A stretch of DNA of 64,000 bases from the NCBI RefSeq assembly GCF_005876985.1, contig NZ_VAHD01000001.1, forward strand, positions 310,001-374,000. Reading direction: 5' to 3'. A program made the position numbers and the translations under genes. The stretch is from Rhodoferax bucti. GTDB taxonomy: Bacteria; Pseudomonadota; Gammaproteobacteria; Burkholderiales; Burkholderiaceae_C. Shown here piece after piece: positions 59,069 through 64,000 of this stretch (positions are counted from its first letter, which is position 1; every line of letters starts with the position of its first letter). Under the pieces are notes generated by a model, which did no database searches, was not told the DNA's origin, and was given only the letters and a program-made list of their open reading frames with translations.

Positions 59069-60265
59069 ATGCACCTGCCCCGTTTTGCCCCCTCCCGCCT
59101 GGTTTTGACCGCCGCTTTGGCTGCCGCGACTGCAGGTGCCTGGGCCCAGTCCACCGAACCTGTTCGTGTCGGTTTGCTCAGCACCTTGTCCGGCCCCGGT
59201 GCCGGTTTGGGCGTGGATATCCGTGACGGCTTCCAACTCGCTGTGAAATTGAACGGCGGCAAACTCGGCGGCCGCACTGCCGAGGTCATCGTTGCCGATG
59301 ACCAGGCCAACCCCGAAGTGGGTCGCCAAACCGCAGACCGGCTGATCAAACGCGACAAGGTCGACTTCATGACCGGCATCGTGTTCTCCAACGTGATGCT
59401 GGCTGTAGGCACCCCCACCTTCCAGTCCAAAACTTTCTACATCAGCGCCAACGCAGGCCCCTCGCAGTACGCAGGCGAGCAGTGCAACCCCTACTTCTTC
59501 AGTGCCTCGTACCAGAACGACAACATGCACGAGGCGGTGGGCAAAACGGTCACCGACAAAGGCTTCAAGCGCGTGGCGCTGATCGCCCCTAACTACCCCG
59601 CGGGCAAAGACGCCCTCACCGGCTTCAAGCGCTTTTACCAGGGTGAGATTGCTTCCGAGACCTACACCGCCCTCAACCAGCTGGACTACGGCGCCGAGCT
59701 CTCCAAGCTGCGCGCTACCAAGCCGGACGCGGTGTACATCTTCCTGCCCGGCGGCCTGGGCATCAACTTCATCAAACAATTTGTAGGCGCCGGCCTCTCC
59801 AAGGACATCACGCTGTTCGGCCCCGGCTTCTCCGGCGATGAGGACGTGATCAAGGCGGTGGGTGACCCCATGCTGGGCATGTTCAACACCTCCCAGTGGG
59901 GCCACGACATGGACAACGCGGCCAACAAAAAGTTTGTGGCCGAGTTTGAAAAAGAATACGGCCGCCTGCCCACCCTGTACGCAGCCCAGGGCTATGACGC
60001 CGCCCGCCTGATGGACGCCGGCGTGCGCGACAGCAAGGGCAAACTGGACGACAAGGCCGCGGTCAAGAAGGCACTGGAAGCCGCCAAGTTCGACTCGGTG
60101 CGTGGCGCCTTCAAGTTCAATACCAACCACTTCCCTATCCAGGACTACTACCTGCGCGTCATCACCCGCGACGCCAAGGGCCGCGTCACCAACCGCACCC
60201 TGGGCACCGTGTTCAAAAACCACGCCGACGCCTACGCCGCCAACTGCAAGATGCCCGGCCTCTAA
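59069..60265 (+). CDS. livK: Branched-chain-type ABC substrate-binding protein, second system
   Basis: The protein (398 residues from the ATG at 59069, after AAGGAAAG) has a signal peptide (MHLPRFAPSRLVLTAALAAA then TAGAWAQ) and the type I binding fold with VRVGLLSTLSGPGAGLGVDI, VIVADDQANPEVGRQTADRL, FFSASYQNDNMHEAVG and FLPGGLGINFIKQFVGAG. It is the receptor of a complete HAAT-type ABC operon. Its sequence is of the aromatic/organic-acid-type receptor group rather than classical leucine receptors; ligand unknown. Confidence 0.9.
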   Translation: MHLPRFAPSRLVLTAALAAATAGAWAQSTEPVRVGLLSTLSGPGAGLGVDIRDGFQLAVKLNGGKLGGRTAEVIVADDQANPEVGRQTADRLIKRDKVDFMTGIVFSNVMLAVGTPTFQSKTFYISANAGPSQYAGEQCNPYFFSASYQNDNMHEAVGKTVTDKGFKRVALIAPNYPAGKDALTGFKRFYQGEIASETYTALNQLDYGAELSKLRATKPDAVYIFLPGGLGINFIKQFVGAGLSKDITLFGPGFSGDEDVIKAVGDPMLGMFNTSQWGHDMDNAANKKFVAEFEKEYGRLPTLYAAQGYDAARLMDAGVRDSKGKLDDKAAVKKALEAAKFDSVRGAFKFNTNHFPIQDYYLRVITRDAKGRVTNRTLGTVFKNHADAYAANCKMPGL

Positions 60266-60281
60266 GGCCTGAAGCACGCGC

Positions 60282-61202
60282 ATGAGCGGAATTCTGCTGC
60301 TGGAGCAGGCCCTGAACGGCCTGCAGCTCGGCCTGATGCTGTTTTTGCTGGCAGCCGGGTTGACGCTGGTGTTCGGCATCATGGACATGGTGAACCTGGC
60401 CCATGGTTCGCTGTACATGGTGGGTGCCTACCTGATTGCCACAGCCACCCAAGCCAGCGGATCGTTCTGGTGGGGCTTGGCTGCGGGTGTGGCGGGCACC
60501 GCCCTTTTCGGGGTGCTGCTGGAGGTGTCCGTCCTGCGCAGGCTCTACCGGCGCGACCACGTCACCCAGGTGCTGGGCACCTTTGCCATTCTGCTGATGT
60601 GCAATGAAACCGTGCGCATGATCTGGGGCTCACAACCCCTGTCGCTCAACCCGCCGGCCGCACTCTCGGGCCCGGTGGAGTTGTTGCCCGGCTTTTTCTA
60701 CCCGGCTTTCCGCTTGCTCATCATCGTGGTCGGCTTGGCCACTGCGCTGCTGCTCTACCTGCTGGTGACGCGTACACGGCTGGGCATGCAAGTGCGTGCC
60801 GGCGCTTCCAACCGCGACATGGCCCTGGCCATGGGCACCAATGTGCAGCGCCTGTTCACCGCGGTGTTCGGGCTGGGCGCCGCTTTATGCGCGCTGGCCG
60901 GCGGCATGCTCGGGCCGCTGCTGGCGGTGCAGGTGGGCATGGGCGAGAGCATTCTGATTCTGGCCTTTGTGGTCATCGTGATCGGCGGCATCGGTTCCAT
61001 CCGCGGTGCACTGGTGGGCGCGCTGCTGGTGGGCATGGTGGACTCCGGCGGGCGCACCCTGCTGCCCATGGTGTTCGAGTCGCTGTTCGGCGCAGCGCTG
61101 GCGGCTGATGCGGCACCGGCGGTGGCCTCCATCCTGATTTATGTGTTGATGGCTGCGGTGCTGTTCTTCAAGCCGCGCGGCCTGTTCCCTGCCCATGGTT
61201 GA
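60282..61202 (+). CDS. livH: Branched-chain-type ABC permease (LivH-like), second system
   Basis: This 306-residue membrane protein has LNGLQLGLMLFLLAAGLTLV then FGIMDMVNLAHGSLYMVGAY, and the coupling loop VRAGASNRDMALAMGTNVQR, as in LivH. It starts 16 bases after livK and overlaps the next permease by eight bases. Together with the next gene it forms the transmembrane channel. Confidence 0.92.
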   Translation: MSGILLLEQALNGLQLGLMLFLLAAGLTLVFGIMDMVNLAHGSLYMVGAYLIATATQASGSFWWGLAAGVAGTALFGVLLEVSVLRRLYRRDHVTQVLGTFAILLMCNETVRMIWGSQPLSLNPPAALSGPVELLPGFFYPAFRLLIIVVGLATALLLYLLVTRTRLGMQVRAGASNRDMALAMGTNVQRLFTAVFGLGAALCALAGGMLGPLLAVQVGMGESILILAFVVIVIGGIGSIRGALVGALLVGMVDSGGRTLLPMVFESLFGAALAADAAPAVASILIYVLMAAVLFFKPRGLFPAHG

Positions 61203-62166
61203 TTCGAACAACACCCGCACCTCGCTGCACCACACACTGCACCTGCGGGCTGCACTCCCGGTGTTTCTGGTGCTGCTGGCCCTGCCGCAAATCACGGCCG
61301 CTTTGCACGCCGAGTTCTACGTCACGCTGGCCACCCGCATTGCGATTTTTGCCCTTGCGGCCAGCAGCCTGAACCTGATTCTGGGCTTTGGCGGTTTGGT
61401 GAGCTTCGGGCATGCGGCCTTTGTGGGCGCGGGCGCCTACACCGTGGGCATCCTGATGCAGCATGGCACCGTGCCTGCTGCTATCGCCTGGCCTACTGCC
61501 ATGCTAGTAAGCGCGGCCCTGGCCTGCCTGATCGGCTTTATCAGCCTGCGTACCCAAGGCGTGTACTTCATCATGATCACGCTGGCCTTCGCGCAAATGC
61601 TGTACTACCTGGCCGTCTCCCTTAAAACCTACGGCGGGGACGACGGCCTGCCCCTGGCCGGGCGCAACACCTGGGCCGGCATCGCCCCCGACGACACAGC
61701 GCTCTATTACCTGGCCCTCGGTGCGCTCACCCTGTGCCTGCTGTTCACCCAGCGCCTGCTCAACGCGCGCTTCGGCCAGGTGCTGCAAGGCCTGCGCGAA
61801 AACCCGGTGCGCATGCAGGCACTGGGTTTTCCGGTGCTGCGCACGCAGCTCACCGCCTTTACCCTGGCGGGCGCGATGGCCGGTCTGGCCGGCACTTTGC
61901 TGGCCAACCAGGGCGGTTTTGTCAGCCCATCCATGATGCAGTGGAGCCAGAGCGGCATGCTGATGGTGATGGTGATTCTGGGTGGCGTGGGCCACCTGTA
62001 TGGCGGCGTGCTGGGTGCTGCCGCTTTCTTGCTGCTCGAAGAAGTGCTGGGCCACAACACCGAACACTGGCAGCTGGGCCTGGGCGCCATGTTGCTGGCC
62101 GTCGTGTTGCTAGCACCGCGCGGCTTGGCCAGCCTGCGCAGCGTGTGGACGCGGAGTCAGGCATGA
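61195..62166 (+). CDS. livM: Branched-chain-type ABC permease (LivM-like), second system
   Basis: The 323-residue protein has about ten hydrophobic spans and LIGFGGLVSFGHAAFVGAGA-type LivM motif (LNLILGFGGLVSFGHAAFVG near residue 58), plus the coupling loop FGQVLQGLRENPVRMQALG. Its stop overlaps the livG start by four bases (ATGA). Confidence 0.91.
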   Translation: MVDSNNTRTSLHHTLHLRAALPVFLVLLALPQITAALHAEFYVTLATRIAIFALAASSLNLILGFGGLVSFGHAAFVGAGAYTVGILMQHGTVPAAIAWPTAMLVSAALACLIGFISLRTQGVYFIMITLAFAQMLYYLAVSLKTYGGDDGLPLAGRNTWAGIAPDDTALYYLALGALTLCLLFTQRLLNARFGQVLQGLRENPVRMQALGFPVLRTQLTAFTLAGAMAGLAGTLLANQGGFVSPSMMQWSQSGMLMVMVILGGVGHLYGGVLGAAAFLLLEEVLGHNTEHWQLGLGAMLLAVVLLAPRGLASLRSVWTRSQA

Positions 62167-62939
62167 ACACCGGCGCCACCCCCTTGCTGCAGATCGACAC
62201 ACTGGTGAAGCGCTTCGGCGCGCTCACCGCCACCGACCACGCCAGCCTGCAAGTGCACCAGGGCGATGTCCATGCCCTGATAGGCCCGAATGGCGCAGGC
62301 AAGACCACGCTGATCCACCAGATTTCGGGCGCGCTGCAGCCGGATTCTGGGCGCCTGTTACTCAACGGGGCAGACATCACCCGCCTGCCCATGCACGCCC
62401 GGGTAAAGCGCGGTCTGGCCCGCTCGTACCAGATCACCAACGTGTTTTTGCGCCTGAGCGTGCAGGACAACCTGGCCCTCGCCCTGCAGGCAGTGGCGGG
62501 CAGCAGCATGCGCTTCTGGCGCCCGGTGCACACCGAGACCCAGCGTATGCAGGCGGCAGCAGATGTGGCTGCGCGTGTAGGTTTGCAGGCCCAACTGCAA
62601 CGCACCGCGGGCGCCTTGTCGCACGCCGAGCAACGGCAGCTGGAAGTCGGCTTGGCGTTGGCCAGCCGCCCGCAGTTGCTGGTGCTGGACGAACCCTTGG
62701 CCGGCATGGGGCCGGACGAATCCCAGCGCATGGTGGCACTGCTGCAGTCTTTGCGCGCCGAGACCACGCTGCTGCTGGTGGAACACGACATGGACGCCGT
62801 GTTCCAACTCGCCGACACCATCTCGGTACTGGTGGCCGGCCGCGTGATTGCCAGTGGCAAGCCCGATGCCATTCGCCAGAGTGACGACGTGAAGCGCGCT
62901 TACCTCGGCGACGAAGCTTTGCCGGAGGCCCACCCATGA
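62163..62939 (+). CDS. livG: Branched-chain-type ABC transporter ATPase (LivG-like), second system
   Basis: The 258-residue ATPase has Walker A IGPNGAGKTTLIHQISG near residue 40, RSYQITNVFLRLSVQDNLAL, the signature ALSHAEQRQLEVGLALASRP with His-Ala in place of Gly-Gly as common in LivG, and Walker B LLVLDEPLAGMGPDE. The start at 62163 overlaps the livM stop; upstream extension of the frame is an artefact. Its stop overlaps livF by four bases. Confidence 0.93.
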   Translation: MNTGATPLLQIDTLVKRFGALTATDHASLQVHQGDVHALIGPNGAGKTTLIHQISGALQPDSGRLLLNGADITRLPMHARVKRGLARSYQITNVFLRLSVQDNLALALQAVAGSSMRFWRPVHTETQRMQAAADVAARVGLQAQLQRTAGALSHAEQRQLEVGLALASRPQLLVLDEPLAGMGPDESQRMVALLQSLRAETTLLLVEHDMDAVFQLADTISVLVAGRVIASGKPDAIRQSDDVKRAYLGDEALPEAHP

Positions 62940-63652
62940 GCACCGAGACCCTGCTCGACATTCAGGGCCTAGAAACAGCGTACGGCAACAGCCAAGTGCT
63001 GTTCGGGCTGGACATGCAGCTCCGGGCCGGCACCACCTCCACCCTGCTGGGCCGCAACGGCATGGGCAAAACCACCACGGTGCGCAGCATCCTGGGGCTG
63101 ACACCACCACGCAGCGGCAGCATCCGCTTCCGGGGGGAGCGCATTGAGGGCTTGAGCCCCGACCGGATTGCCCGCATGGGCGTGGCTCTGGTGCCCGAGG
63201 GGCGGCAGATTTTCCCCAACCTCACGGTGCAAGAGAACCTGATTGCCTTTGCCGCGCGGCGCAATGCCAGTACCGAGCCCTGGACGCTGGAGCGGATTTA
63301 CCATCTCTTCCCGGTGCTGGAGCAACGCGCGCGCAACATGGGCAACCAGCTCTCCGGCGGCGAGCAGCAGATGCTGGCCATAGGCCGCGCGCTGATGACC
63401 AACCCGCACCTGCTGATCCTGGACGAAGCCACCGAAGGCCTGGCGCCACTCATCCGTGAAGACATCTGGCGCTGCCTGGACACCCTGCGCACCCAAGGCC
63501 AGAGCGTGCTGGTCATCGACAAATATGTGCAGCGCCTGATTGCGCTGGCCGGCCACCACACCATCATGGAGCGCGGCCGCGCGGTCTGGAGTGGCGACTC
63601 GACCACCCTGGCCGCACAACCCGAACTCTGGCACCGCTACGTCGGCATTTGA
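62936..63652 (+). CDS. livF: Branched-chain-type ABC transporter ATPase (LivF-like), second system
   Basis: The 238-residue ATPase has Walker A LLGRNGMGKTTTVRSILG, LVPEGRQIFPNLTVQENLI, the signature NQLSGGEQQMLAIGRALMTN and Walker B LLILDEATEGLAPLIRED. It completes the five-gene operon livKHMGF, in which all genes after livK overlap or nearly so. Confidence 0.93.
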   Translation: MSTETLLDIQGLETAYGNSQVLFGLDMQLRAGTTSTLLGRNGMGKTTTVRSILGLTPPRSGSIRFRGERIEGLSPDRIARMGVALVPEGRQIFPNLTVQENLIAFAARRNASTEPWTLERIYHLFPVLEQRARNMGNQLSGGEQQMLAIGRALMTNPHLLILDEATEGLAPLIREDIWRCLDTLRTQGQSVLVIDKYVQRLIALAGHHTIMERGRAVWSGDSTTLAAQPELWHRYVGI

Positions 63653-63667
63653 TTTCAAGGACACCCC

Positions 63668-64000
63668 ATGCCCAAGCTTTACCGCGACTTTGACACTCAG
63701 GCGCAAATTGACGCGCAGTACAACCCCTCCCTCGGCCTCGCCGACCCCGCCGCACCCGGCCGCCACTTTGCCGCGCTGGCCGACAAGGCGCGCAGCAGCA
63801 TCCGCTGCCACTTGGACATTCCTTTCGGCCCTACGGTGCACGAGACGCTGGACATCTTTCCCGCGGACGTCCCCAACGCGCCGGTCTTCGTGTTCATCCA
63901 CGGTGGCTACTGGAGGGCGTTCAGCAGCAAAGATTTCAACGGCGTAGCCCTGGGGCCCCACGCAGCCGGCATCACCACCGTGGTGGTGAACTACGCGCTG
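63668..64000 (+). CDS. Arylformamidase-like alpha/beta hydrolase, N-terminal part
   Basis: The first 111 codons are present before the window ends. They contain MPKLYRDFDTQAQIDAQYNP and the oxyanion motif VFVFIHGGYWRAFSSKDF, typical of kynurenine formamidase/arylformamidase-like esterases of the alpha/beta hydrolase fold. The gene begins 15 bases after livF, so it probably belongs to the ABC operon and may cleave an imported amide or ester; the substrate is inference. The catalytic Ser elbow lies beyond the edge. Confidence 0.85.
   Translation, partial: MPKLYRDFDTQAQIDAQYNPSLGLADPAAPGRHFAALADKARSSIRCHLDIPFGPTVHETLDIFPADVPNAPVFVFIHGGYWRAFSSKDFNGVALGPHAAGITTVVVNYAL

Noticed and set aside
58961..60418. 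A 485-codon minus-strand frame over the second livK gene
   Set aside because: It is the antisense shadow of a receptor with signal peptide and conserved fold motifs.

Overview
The window looks like a chromosomal segment of a betaproteobacterium of the Burkholderiales, most likely Comamonadaceae near Rhodoferax. This rests on family recognition: PHA_gran_rgn, DUF1840 and DUF3297 proteins, a TctC/Bug solute receptor, DbpA, two branched-chain-type ABC systems, and a dispersed intergenic repeat of the type I associate with this family. No tRNA, rRNA, CRISPR array or intact mobile element was seen.

Region 1 (1-24.5 kb, almost all on the minus strand) is a surface-polysaccharide locus of the Wzx/Wzy type. 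In transcription order it runs: an RfaH-like antiterminator (24.5 kb); a leader with a strong hairpin and an ops-like element; a broken EPS-associated MarR-type regulator; manC, fcl, gmd (GDP-mannose to GDP-fucose or a GDP-4-keto sugar); pseB, C, F, G, H, a formyltransferase, pseI and a PIG-L deacetylase (CMP-pseudaminic acid and probable N-acyl variants); wzx; a DUF115/GT42-like protein; wzy; a cupin; a perosamine-synthase-like aminotransferase; a methyltransferase; two glycosyltransferases; a WbpV-like reductase, an initiating sugar-phosphate transferase and a WbpM-type dehydratase (a QuiNAc/FucNAc-type first sugar); wzz; then housekeeping argB at the left edge. Most genes overlap by 1-10 bases. 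manC carries a one-base frameshift in a C7 run, and several other simple-sequence repeats lie in the locus.

Region 2 (24.5-33.9 kb) starts with a 0.9 kb decayed stretch holding an IS5-family transposase relic. It then becomes a storage-lipid neighbourhood: a two-domain fatty acyl-CoA reductase, a PhaF-like phasin, a patatin-like lipase, a TetR regulator, a TPR protein, a wax ester synthase/DGAT, an acyl-CoA-binding protein and a PHA_gran_rgn protein.

Region 3 (33.9-44.3 kb) is a minus-strand uptake-and-activation operon. A long-chain-type acyl-CoA synthetase is followed by LivG, H, M, K, F, a phenylacetate-CoA-ligase-like enzyme and a TctC receptor. A Crp/Fnr regulator is divergent, with a 7-4-7 palindrome in the shared intergenic region.

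Region 4 (44.3-59 kb) is mixed housekeeping and signalling: a RluB/E/F-type pseudouridine synthase, a lipase-like hydrolase, HtpG, cytochrome b561, a GAF-HD-GYP protein, an FKBP isomerase, an M14 carboxypeptidase, an M48 lipoprotein protease, a PAS-GGDEF cyclase coupled to an RsbQ-like hydrolase, an MSHA-like pilin and DbpA. Region 5 (59-64 kb) is a second complete liv-type ABC operon (K-H-M-G-F) leading into an arylformamidase-like hydrolase cut by the right edge.

The most interesting signals are the RsbQ/PAS-GGDEF pair, the RfaH plus ops-like leader above a polysaccharide operon with two disabled genes, and the combined wax-ester/phasin/acyl-CoA-binding locus.
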